DNA from: Planctomycetota bacterium
GTDB taxonomy: Bacteria; Planctomycetota; Phycisphaerae; Sedimentisphaerales; Anaerobacaceae
Length of the DNA stretch: 41,544 nucleotides
Assembly: GCA_025459125.1 (NCBI GenBank)
Contig: JALORE010000015.1
Span: 1-41,544 of the forward strand
Direction of reading: 5' to 3'
Part shown: positions 35,233 through 41,544 of the stretch, piece by piece
Numbering within the stretch: position 1 is the first letter of the stretch
Layout: every line of letters begins with the position of its first letter
The notes under the pieces: model-generated
Databases searched by the model: none
Told to the model about the DNA's origin: nothing
Seen by the model: only the letters and a program-made list of their open reading frames with translations
Program-made: the position numbers and the translations under genes

Positions 35233-35667
35233 ATGAGAAGCAGCAAGGGCTTCACAATGGTTGAATTGATGGTGGTCGTTCTGATCGTCGGCATCCTGGC
35301 CGCCGTGGCGGTGCCGCTGATGAGCGGCCGCATCGACTCGTCGAAGTGGTCCGAGGCCAAAGCGGCCATGGGAACGATTGCTTCCGCCCTGCGCTCCTAC
35401 GCGGCCGAAAAAGGCAGCTTCAGCAGCGCGCCCACCCTGGCGGAAATCGGCCTGTCAAACAACGACCTCGATGGGACCTACTTCACGCACCACGCCTATG
35501 CGATTACGTCGGCCTCCGCCTCCAGCGGCCAGATCTCCTTCGTGATCACCTGCACGGCCGGCAGCTCGACACGCAGCAGTAAGCCCAGCTCGCCGGCAGT
35601 CATGACGCTGACCTCCAACGAGGCCAACGGTTATGCGGCCACTTTTGCCGAAGGCAGCGGCTCGTAA
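35233..35667 (+). CDS. pilA: type IV pilin-like protein
   Basis: 144 residues. The prepilin leader MRSSKG is followed by FTMVELMVVVLIVGILAAVAVPLMS, with cleavage after Gly6, Phe at +1 and Glu at +5, the class III signal processed by a PilD-type peptidase (not in the window). The hydrophobic helix is followed by a small beta-rich head (AMGTIASALRSYAAEKGSF; ISFVITCTAGSS) with only one Cys, so no disulfide loop as in many major pilins. GGGAGG precedes the ATG. The gene has its own leader and a strong terminator directly behind, suggesting higher expression than its neighbours, as expected of a major pilin or pseudopilin. Confidence 0.93.
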   Translation: MRSSKGFTMVELMVVVLIVGILAAVAVPLMSGRIDSSKWSEAKAAMGTIASALRSYAAEKGSFSSAPTLAEIGLSNNDLDGTYFTHHAYAITSASASSGQISFVITCTAGSSTRSSKPSSPAVMTLTSNEANGYAATFAEGSGS

Positions 35668-35703
35668 CGGTGGCAAGCCATACCTTGTTTCGGATGAGGG
35701 CGT

Positions 35704-35732
35704 GCAGGTCCCAGGTGTTTTATGGGACCTGC
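35704..35732 (+). terminator. intrinsic terminator after the pilin gene
   Basis: GCAGGTCCCA (35704-35713), 9-base loop, TGGGACCTGC (35723-35732), then TCTTTTCCC. Perfect 10-base stem. It would limit read-through from the pilin into pilM. Confidence 0.85.
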
Positions 35733-35864
35733 TCTTTTCCCGCCCGAGCGGCGGACCCAATCCCACGGGCGTATGCGCATGGCTAGCCGCCAGGCTCCGG
35801 CGACCACCGGCTCACGCTTCCGGATCGCCTGGTTTCGCGTTTAAGTCGCGTTTCGCATCTTCCG

Positions 35865-37040
35865 ATGAAACCACCGATGTGGCCGTTCCGAAGAAAGAGT
35901 CTTATCGGGGTGGACCTCGATGCGTCCGCCGTGCGGATGGTCCAGTTACGAAGGGACAGCACGGGGATCGCGTTCGTGCGCGCCAGTGTCACGGACATCG
36001 CGCCGTGGGGGAACGATCCCCAACTGCGGCGGGTCCACACCGTCCAGGCCCTCCGGCAGGGGCTGGCGGCTTGGGGGAGCAGCGCCCAGTTGGCGGTCTG
36101 CGGCTTGCGTGGTCCGGAAGTCGTGGTCCGGGGTTTCGAGTTTCCCGGCCTGCCGCCCGAGGAAATCGGAGGTGCCGTGGAGCTGGAGGTCTCTCAGATC
36201 TGCCCCTTCCTGGCGGAGGAAAGCACCCTCGACCATCAGGTGACGTTGAGTACAGAACAGAAGACACTGGGCTTCTGGGTGGCCGCGACCAACAGCCTGA
36301 TCAAGAACACCCGGCAGCTCGTGTCGGAGGCCGGGCTGCACTGTACTCTCGTCGATGTCGCCGGACTGGCCCTGCTGAATCTGCTCGAATACCGATCGCA
36401 GCAGGAGAACGACGAAAAGACGGAAGCGGCCGGCGACGGAGAGACCCCCGGGAGCCGTGGACCGCCGTCGTTCTGCACGGCGATCCTGAACGTCAGCGAC
36501 ACGTGTGCTACGATCGCCATCGTCGATCCTGCCGGCCGTCCCTTCGTCCGCGACATCGGCGGCAGCATCGCCACCGAGAGCCGTTTGCCGGGGGGCACCG
36601 GCGGTTGGGAGGCCGAGGGCCCAACCCCGGCCCAAGACGAATGGACCGCACGCAGCACGCGCCGGTCGGCGACCAGCGATTCCCTCGTTGAGGACGTCAC
36701 GACGACGCTGCGCTACTATGCCGTCCAGAACGGCTCGGTGCGGATCGATCGGCTGCTCGTCTGCGGCGACGAGGCCGGTGTCGCCGAATCCGTGGACCTG
36801 CTGCGGGCCAGGCTGAGCCTGGACGTGGTGCCCTGGAATCCCCTGACGGATTGCGGTTTTCAGATGGCGCGCGAGACCGCCGGTGTCCTAGCGCGCAGCG
36901 CCGGTTTCTCTGCCCCGGGGCCCGGGACGATGACATCTCAGGAGGAGAGCAGCGCCGGCCCTGCTTCCGCTCGGCCCGGTCCGCCCTGGTACGGCCCTTC
37001 CCTGGCGGTGGCCGCCGGTCTGGCCGTGAGGCAGATTTAG
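35865..37040 (+). CDS. pilM: pilus assembly protein PilM
   Basis: 391-residue actin-like cytoplasmic ATPase that anchors the PilN tail. It has SLIGVDLDASAVRMVQLRRD (phosphate 1 of the actin fold), VCGLRGPEVVVRGFEFPGLPPEEI, SQICPFLAEESTLDHQV and a glycine-rich C-terminal half with DRLLVCGDEAGVAESVDLL. A low-complexity insert near residues 180-205 (QENDEKTEAAGDGETPG) is unusual, and the C-terminus (about 355-391) is Pro/Ala-rich. The start is uncertain (35865 or 35877); no Shine-Dalgarno is visible. Confidence 0.85.
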   Translation: MKPPMWPFRRKSLIGVDLDASAVRMVQLRRDSTGIAFVRASVTDIAPWGNDPQLRRVHTVQALRQGLAAWGSSAQLAVCGLRGPEVVVRGFEFPGLPPEEIGGAVELEVSQICPFLAEESTLDHQVTLSTEQKTLGFWVAATNSLIKNTRQLVSEAGLHCTLVDVAGLALLNLLEYRSQQENDEKTEAAGDGETPGSRGPPSFCTAILNVSDTCATIAIVDPAGRPFVRDIGGSIATESRLPGGTGGWEAEGPTPAQDEWTARSTRRSATSDSLVEDVTTTLRYYAVQNGSVRIDRLLVCGDEAGVAESVDLLRARLSLDVVPWNPLTDCGFQMARETAGVLARSAGFSAPGPGTMTSQEESSAGPASARPGPPWYGPSLAVAAGLAVRQI

Positions 37041-37066
37041 AGGAGTACTGACTGCGGGTTACTGAT

Positions 37067-37759
37067 ATGCCAATCGTCAACCGTCGATCATCCATCGCCC
37101 ATACGCGGTATGCCATCGACCTGCTGCGCGGCGAAGGCGTTCCCATCCGGAGCCGGCCGGGGGGGATCGCGTTCGCCTGCCTGGTCGTCGTGGTGCCGTT
37201 CCTCGCGGCCTCGGGGACCCTCAGCTTCTACCTGGACTGCCAGGTGGTGATCGCGATCCAGAGACAGCAGATCAGCAAGCTGGCCGCCGCGATTGACGCT
37301 CTGTCCGGCGCCGTGCAGAAGAAGGAATCGATGGAGACGGAGAAGGACGAAGCCAACCGCGTGTTGTCCGACGTGAAGACCGCGCTGGCGGGTCGGACCC
37401 AATGGTCGCCCATTCTGGCGTCCCTGGTCGACAACCTGTCGGATACCCTGGTCCTGACGAAGGTCGAGGCCCGTCAGAGCACGACGCGGCGTCAGGTCCC
37501 CGCCAAGGACGATCCGACGCGGACGATCGACGCCAGTGTGCCGGTGCGGGAGTTGAAGATCTGCGTCTGCGGGCAGGACAAACAGAGAGCCTCCGAGGCG
37601 GTCCGGATGTTCCAGGAAAGCCTGCGGTCCTCTCCTGCGCTCGGCCCCCTGCTCGACACGATCACGGTCTCGCGGGATGTCACCACCCTGGAGAGCCGGG
37701 AGGCCGTGCTGTACGAGCTGAGTTGTGTGTTCAAGCCGACGGGGGTGTGCGATATGTGA
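37067..37759 (+). CDS. pilN: pilus assembly protein PilN
   Basis: 230-residue inner-membrane protein with a short cytoplasmic N-terminus, one membrane helix (GGIAFACLVVVVPFLAASGTL, about 32-54), a coiled coil (about 60-110; AIQRQQISKLAAAIDALSGAVQKKESMETEKDEA) and a ferredoxin-like periplasmic domain. It pairs with PilM inside the cell and PilO outside. The cytoplasmic tail does not contain an obvious INLLP PilM-binding motif; the nearest sequence is YAIDLLRG at residues 15-22. Family placement is by architecture and position more than by signature. Confidence 0.75.
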   Translation: MPIVNRRSSIAHTRYAIDLLRGEGVPIRSRPGGIAFACLVVVVPFLAASGTLSFYLDCQVVIAIQRQQISKLAAAIDALSGAVQKKESMETEKDEANRVLSDVKTALAGRTQWSPILASLVDNLSDTLVLTKVEARQSTTRRQVPAKDDPTRTIDASVPVRELKICVCGQDKQRASEAVRMFQESLRSSPALGPLLDTITVSRDVTTLESREAVLYELSCVFKPTGVCDM

Positions 37760-37797
37760 CCGGTCCGGGAAGGGCCGATCTTCGGTTGAAGACAGTT

Positions 37798-38385
37798 ATG
37801 AGAGTCCGAAACCAATATCTCATGGTTCTGGCGGTCGTCTGGGGAGCCTGCTTCCTGGCGGCGGTGGCGTTTTATGCGCTCATTCTGCGGCCGCACTTGG
37901 GATATCGCCGGACGCTGGAGGCCCGCGTCGCAAGCTGCAAGCAGCAATACGCCGTGGCAATCCAGGCGGCCAAGGAAAAGGACCAGCAGCGCCTGGCCGA
38001 GCAGGTGGAAGATCTGCACCGGCGCATCGCCGATTTCGTCGTGGACCTCCGGGAGGCCCCGACTCTGGCCTTCCGCATCGGCGAACTGGCCAACGGCGCG
38101 AAGCTGGAATCGCTCGGCATGAGGCCGATGAACAGGAACGTGCCCAATGCCCCCAGGTGCGAGCGGATCCAGGAGAGACGTGTCAACCTGACGTTTGCGG
38201 CGCGCTTCCGGCGTTTCGCGGCCTTCCTGAATACACTGGAGCGCCACCATCCGGTCATCTTCGTGGAGAGCTTCGCCATCAGCCGTCCGCCGGAGAAGGA
38301 AGCGGAACCCCAGGCCAGCATGGAGCTGGCGGTCCTCGTGGAGAGGGATACCAAACAGAATGGACTGCTCCGCGGAATCGAGTGA
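37798..38385 (+). CDS. pilO: pilus assembly protein PilO-like
   Basis: 195 residues. A membrane helix near the N-terminus (LMVLAVVWGACFLAAVAFYALIL) is followed by a coiled coil (about 30-85) and a ferredoxin-like domain (FAARFRRFAAFLNTLERHHPVIFVESFAI). This is the PilO architecture, which forms the PilN-PilO-PilP periplasmic frame. The start is uncertain: the ATG at 37798 is used, but a GTG at 37756 overlaps the pilN stop (GTGA) and has GGGGG upstream, so a 14-residue longer form is possible. Confidence 0.7.
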   Translation: MRVRNQYLMVLAVVWGACFLAAVAFYALILRPHLGYRRTLEARVASCKQQYAVAIQAAKEKDQQRLAEQVEDLHRRIADFVVDLREAPTLAFRIGELANGAKLESLGMRPMNRNVPNAPRCERIQERRVNLTFAARFRRFAAFLNTLERHHPVIFVESFAISRPPEKEAEPQASMELAVLVERDTKQNGLLRGIE

Positions 38386-38411
38386 TTCCCCGGACCGACA
38401 GGTGTGTCAAC

Positions 38412-39008
38412 ATGGTGAGCATCAGCACAGGCAATGACGTGGAACCGCCGAGAACGGAGCATCCGCCGGCACGACCGATCGCGCCGAAGTCCGGACCCAG
38501 ACTCGCGGCGCGCTCCTGCGCCTCCCGGGACAAAGGCGCCGGGAATCGCTGGAAATGGATGACCGCCCTGATTCCCGTCCTGGTGCTGGTGCTGGTGGTC
38601 TTGCTGAAGAATCCTCCGGATACTCGTTCTGCGACCCGATCGACCGGCAGAACGCCGCCGGGAACGGGACGCAGAGCCGCTCCCGATGTGGAAATCGCGT
38701 GGGCGCTTCCGGTTCCGTATGAGCCGGTGGGCCGCGATCCCATGCGGCCGATCGTTCCGGAAGTGCCGGAGCCGACTCTGGCGACATCTGCCGTGGCCCC
38801 GGCGGCGCCCGACGCGGCTCTGGAGGCCCCGCTCGAGCTGACGGTGACGGGAATCCTGTACAGCCAGGACAAACCGGCCGCCATCGTTGATACCCAGATC
38901 GTGCACGTGGGCGAACAGGTGTCCGGAGCTACCGTGGAGAAGATCGAGATGGGCGGCGTCCATTTCGAGAGGAAGGGTCGAAGGTGGATACAGACGGTCA
39001 GCCGGTGA
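38412..39008 (+). CDS. pilP: PilP-like periplasmic linker protein
   Basis: 198 residues. A cytoplasmic N-terminus of about 47 residues is followed by a membrane helix (WMTALIPVLVLVLVVLL, about 48-65). The mature part is Pro-rich, then ends in a beta domain (LELTVTGILYSQDKPAAIVDTQIVHVGEQV ... RKGRRWIQTV) that matches the HR/GspC-like fold which contacts the secretin. Unlike classical PilP it is not a lipoprotein (no lipobox) and is membrane-anchored like GspC. Position between pilO and the secretin supports the assignment. Confidence 0.65.
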   Translation: MVSISTGNDVEPPRTEHPPARPIAPKSGPRLAARSCASRDKGAGNRWKWMTALIPVLVLVLVVLLKNPPDTRSATRSTGRTPPGTGRRAAPDVEIAWALPVPYEPVGRDPMRPIVPEVPEPTLATSAVAPAAPDAALEAPLELTVTGILYSQDKPAAIVDTQIVHVGEQVSGATVEKIEMGGVHFERKGRRWIQTVSR

Positions 39009-39054
39009 CGAGAGTCAGCGCCTGACCCAGGGGCGCGCAAAGGGAATGAGAACG

Positions 39055-40515
39055 ATGGAAGCCCGCGTTTCCAGACAAAGCGAACGCCGGTGGCTGCGAC
39101 TCGCGGCGATCGGGACGGTCTGGGCGCTGCTCGCCACCGCGACCGCGGTGGGCGGACAGCCCGCGGGCGAGGTCCCCGTCCTGTCCCTGCGCGAACGTCT
39201 GCAGAAGAGGGTCAGCGTTGACTTTCGCAAGACGCCGATCGAGGACGTGATCCGCATCCTGGCCGAGCAGGCCGACGTGGGGGTGGTCACCAGTCCCACC
39301 GTCCGGGGCGAAGCGACGGTGAAGTTGATGAACGTGCCGCTCGAAGAGGCCCTGCGCAGCATCCTCGAAGTCCACGGCTATGACTACATTGTCGGCGACA
39401 ACGTCGTGAAAGTCCTGGCACGCGACGAGGTCCCGCGCGTGGCCGAGAAACAAACGTCGCGTGTCTTCGAGATCACCTACGCCGACGTGAACGACGTCGT
39501 CAAGTCCCTGGAGAAGTTCAAATCCGAGACCGGTTCCGTCTCGCATGTCCAGGGCACGAGCCATGTGCTCGTGACGGACAAGGACTCGAAGATCCGGGAG
39601 GTGGAGGCGTTCATCACGCAAGTGGACCGCATGACGCCGCAGATCCTGGTCGAGGCCCGCATCTACGACATCACCAGCACCGAAAATTTTGACCTGGGGG
39701 TCCAGTGGCAGGCCGGTTCGCGGACCACCTTCGAGCCGGGCGGCCGCTCGATCTTCGCCGGCGGCGAGCCGAACCGGGAGACGGACCCGTTCCGCGTCGC
39801 CCAGTTCAACGGCAGCACGCCCAAGTCCAACAGCACCACCGCGGGATTCCGCTTCGGCTGGCTGACCTCCAACCTCGATCTCGACGTCCTGCTGCGGGCC
39901 CAGAATGAGAAGATCAACGCCAAGCTGCTGGCCAACCCGCGGGTGCTCGTCCTCAACGACGAGACCGCGACCATGAAGATCATCTCCGAGATCCCGTACC
40001 AGGAGCTCACGGAATCCGCCTTGGGCGGCAGCATCGGGACGACGGCGTTCCGCGAGGTGGGCGTCGAGCTGCACGTCACGGCCCACCTGGCCGCGCGCGA
40101 TCGGATGATCCGGCTGCAGCTCAAGCCCGTCTTCAGCGTCGTCACCGGCCAGGTCTTCGTGGCCGGCGCCAGCGGGCAACCCTTTGCCCAGCCGGTCGTG
40201 GACCGGCGGGAGACGGATACCACCCTGATCGTCAAGGACGGCCAGACGATCGTCATGGGCGGCCTGCGCAAGAAGGAAGTGAACAAGCAAGTCAACAAGG
40301 TGCCGCTGCTGGGCGATCTGCCCCTGGCGGGGGCCCTCTTCCGGTTCAAGGGCGAGCGCACGACCAACAGCGAGCTGCTCGTGTTCGTCACGCCCTGGAT
40401 CGTGGAGCAGCCCGGGCTCTCGGAGCCGGAGAGGCAGGCCTACCGGGAGACCGAATTCCCCGGACCCCGCCCGAGCTATACCGGCGCGGAGAAAACGGCA
40501 ACTGGACAGGATTGA
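39055..40515 (+). CDS. pilQ: outer-membrane secretin (PilQ/GspD)
   Basis: 486 residues. Signal-like N-terminus (WLRLAAIGTVWALLATATAVGG) followed by a secretin/TonB short N-domain (VSVDFRKTPIEDVIRILAEQADVGVVTSP; TVKLMNVPLEEALRSIL), an N1/N3-like domain (RVFEITYADVNDVVKSLEKF ... LVTDKDSKIREVEAFI) and the secretin channel domain (QILVEARIYDIT; ANPRVLVLNDETATMKI; VVDRRETDTTLIVKDGQTIVMGGL; LLGDLPLAGALFR; SELLVFVTPWIV). The length is short for PilQ: it lacks AMIN repeats. The start at 39055 has AAAGGGA about 10 bases upstream. Confidence 0.9.
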   Translation: MEARVSRQSERRWLRLAAIGTVWALLATATAVGGQPAGEVPVLSLRERLQKRVSVDFRKTPIEDVIRILAEQADVGVVTSPTVRGEATVKLMNVPLEEALRSILEVHGYDYIVGDNVVKVLARDEVPRVAEKQTSRVFEITYADVNDVVKSLEKFKSETGSVSHVQGTSHVLVTDKDSKIREVEAFITQVDRMTPQILVEARIYDITSTENFDLGVQWQAGSRTTFEPGGRSIFAGGEPNRETDPFRVAQFNGSTPKSNSTTAGFRFGWLTSNLDLDVLLRAQNEKINAKLLANPRVLVLNDETATMKIISEIPYQELTESALGGSIGTTAFREVGVELHVTAHLAARDRMIRLQLKPVFSVVTGQVFVAGASGQPFAQPVVDRRETDTTLIVKDGQTIVMGGLRKKEVNKQVNKVPLLGDLPLAGALFRFKGERTTNSELLVFVTPWIVEQPGLSEPERQAYRETEFPGPRPSYTGAEKTATGQD

Positions 40516-40523
40516 TTCGTCTC

Positions 40524-41375
40524 GTGGCTGAACGACGCAAAAGAACCAAGAACACCGGCGACAAGGGCAAACCCTCCCCGAGGAATCCGCGCCCACGAAA
40601 GGGCCGTGCCGCCTCCCGGAAGACCCAGGGCCCCGAGCGCGGTCCCGTGCGCGGGGGACCGGATGGCCCCCCGGGGCGGACCGGCGCGGCGGGCGAGTCC
40701 GTGCCGTCTGTGGCGGCTGGGACCACGGAACCAGGACCGGCTCCCAGTCCCCTGCTGCCCGGGGAGCTCTACGAGCGGTCCGGCCGGTGGTGGTGGCGGG
40801 TGAAACTACCGGGAGAGGACAGGGCCAAGGCCAGAGCCCTCGAGGAGTTCCCGCGCCCGCAGAATGGCACGGTGGAATCCGGCCCGGAGGCCGCGTCAGG
40901 CACAGACGGTCGCGTCCACGCCGAGAAGATCGCCTTTGCCATCTGGGAGCAGGCCGTTCAGGAGAACGCCGCCCGACAGACACGTCTCGAGAGCACCGAG
41001 AAGATCGAACGGCTCAAAGCCCAGTTCCTCGATAAGGTTCGGCATTTCACCGAGCTCGTCGAGACCGCCAACGCCAAACTGGAGGCCGAGGCACAGGCCC
41101 GGGCCGAGGCGGAGGAGAAGCTCAGGCAGTTGTCCGCAGTCCCCCGCGCTGCGTTCGAGCCCAAGCCGGCCGCGATGAGAATGGAGGAGGATAAGACCCT
41201 GCCACAGGTGGGAACCGGCGTCTGCGGGTGCTGCGGCGTCACGGGCATCGCACTGACCCACCTGAGCCGGATCGATTCCGGACAGTTGCTGTGTCCGCGC
41301 TGCTTGACCGCCCTGCGGGCCGACATTGCCCGCCTCGATGCGAACGCCGGAGACGCAGCGAGCAGAAACGAATAG
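40524..41375 (+). CDS. coiled-coil protein with C-terminal zinc ribbon, end of pilus operon
   Basis: About 283 residues. The GTG start at 40524 gives AERRKRTKNTGDKGK; a TTG at 40512 overlapping the secretin stop is an alternative. The first 75 residues are Arg/Pro/Gly-rich and disordered. A short conserved-looking block (ELYERSGRWWWRVKLPGED) follows, then a coiled coil (about 140-200; RLESTEKIERLKAQFLDKVRHF; AKLEAEAQARAEAEEKLRQL) and a zinc ribbon CGCCGVTG ... LLCPRC near the end. No signal peptide, so it is cytoplasmic. It is directly behind pilQ, which suggests a link to the pilus machine. Family not recognised. Confidence 0.65.
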   Translation: MAERRKRTKNTGDKGKPSPRNPRPRKGRAASRKTQGPERGPVRGGPDGPPGRTGAAGESVPSVAAGTTEPGPAPSPLLPGELYERSGRWWWRVKLPGEDRAKARALEEFPRPQNGTVESGPEAASGTDGRVHAEKIAFAIWEQAVQENAARQTRLESTEKIERLKAQFLDKVRHFTELVETANAKLEAEAQARAEAEEKLRQLSAVPRAAFEPKPAAMRMEEDKTLPQVGTGVCGCCGVTGIALTHLSRIDSGQLLCPRCLTALRADIARLDANAGDAASRNE

Positions 41376-41405
41376 AGACCCCTTGGCTCGGTCCGGCGCG
41401 AGCTG

Positions 41406-41544
41406 TCACGCCGGCGGCGTCTCCGGCCGCTTCCACCACCCTGCCGCCAGAAAGACCGCGTATACGACGGCCACACCAATCAGATCGCCCGCGTAATCCA
41501 GGGGACTGGCCGTGCGGCGAACCAGGGGCTGAGTGATTTCGTCG
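41406..41544 (-). CDS. VanZ-family protein, 3' end only
   Basis: The last 45 or so residues on the minus strand up to a TGA at 41406-41408. DEITQPLVRRTASPLDYAGDLIGV matches the VanZ-domain motif (DE-x-x-Q ... R-x-x-S-x-x-D-x-x-x-D-x-x-G), followed by a membrane helix. VanZ-type proteins are small membrane proteins; some give teicoplanin resistance, but most have unknown roles. The gene runs off the right edge. Confidence 0.7.
   Translation of the reverse strand, partial: DEITQPLVRRTASPLDYAGDLIGVAVVYAVFLAAGWWKRPETPPA

Overview
The window is GC-rich bacterial DNA that reads like a member of the Planctomycetota, most likely a Phycisphaerae/Sedimentisphaerales-type lineage. This is an inference from gene content: a Tat-exported Cys-type sulfatase, a large secreted protein joining a ThuA/GATase-like region to a C-terminal binding-module-like domain, a type III glutamine synthetase, an alpha-2-macroglobulin of bacterial type, and an envelope-spanning pilus/secretion cluster with a ParA-like ATPase at its head. 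Many intergenic palindromic repeats and several decayed genes mark the spaces between genes. No rRNA, tRNA or CRISPR array was recognised.

Layout. 1-311: frameshifted 3' end of a GFA-family gene. 789-3418 (+): sulfatase and a geranylgeranyl-reductase-like flavoprotein. 3495-5396 (-): secreted protein. 5926-11423 (-): nitrogen-assimilation block with glnN (type III glutamine synthetase), a decayed amt/glnB duplicate, intact glnB (P-II) and amt (ammonium transporter). 11939-14171: gene-poor stretch with a broken FAD enzyme gene, a secreted-protein gene cut by a repeat, and several palindromes. 14172-20105 (+): a 1,977-residue alpha-2-macroglobulin. 20312-22793 (-): outer-membrane porin-like protein and a NifA-like sigma-54 activator with a GAF domain. 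23407-25913 (-): HEAT-like protein and a two-gene ABC transporter. 26148-27466 (-): ECF sigma factor overlapping a zinc-binding anti-sigma factor with a very Cys-rich outer domain. 28316-28864 (+): small exported protein, followed by an IS4-type transposase fragment.

29648-41375 (+): type IV pilus / type II secretion-like cluster in the order HTH-membrane protein, ParA-like ATPase, PilB/GspE, PilC/GspF, type IV pilin, PilM, PilN, PilO, PilP-like, PilQ/GspD secretin, and a coiled-coil protein ending in a zinc ribbon. The right edge holds the 3' end of a VanZ-family gene on the minus strand.

How it works together. AmtB-type transporter, P-II and glutamine synthetase form a nitrogen-uptake and sensing set. 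The pil genes supply a complete inner-membrane motor, pilin, periplasmic linkers and outer-membrane secretin, with a likely c-di-GMP-responsive (MshEN-like) N-terminus on the motor ATPase. The sigma/anti-sigma pair looks like a self-regulated envelope or metal/redox switch. The most informative novelties are the amt-glnB gene scar, the family of terminal-inverted-repeat elements (one copy cuts a gene), a paired operator-like site around amt-glnB, and the Cys-rich anti-sigma factor.
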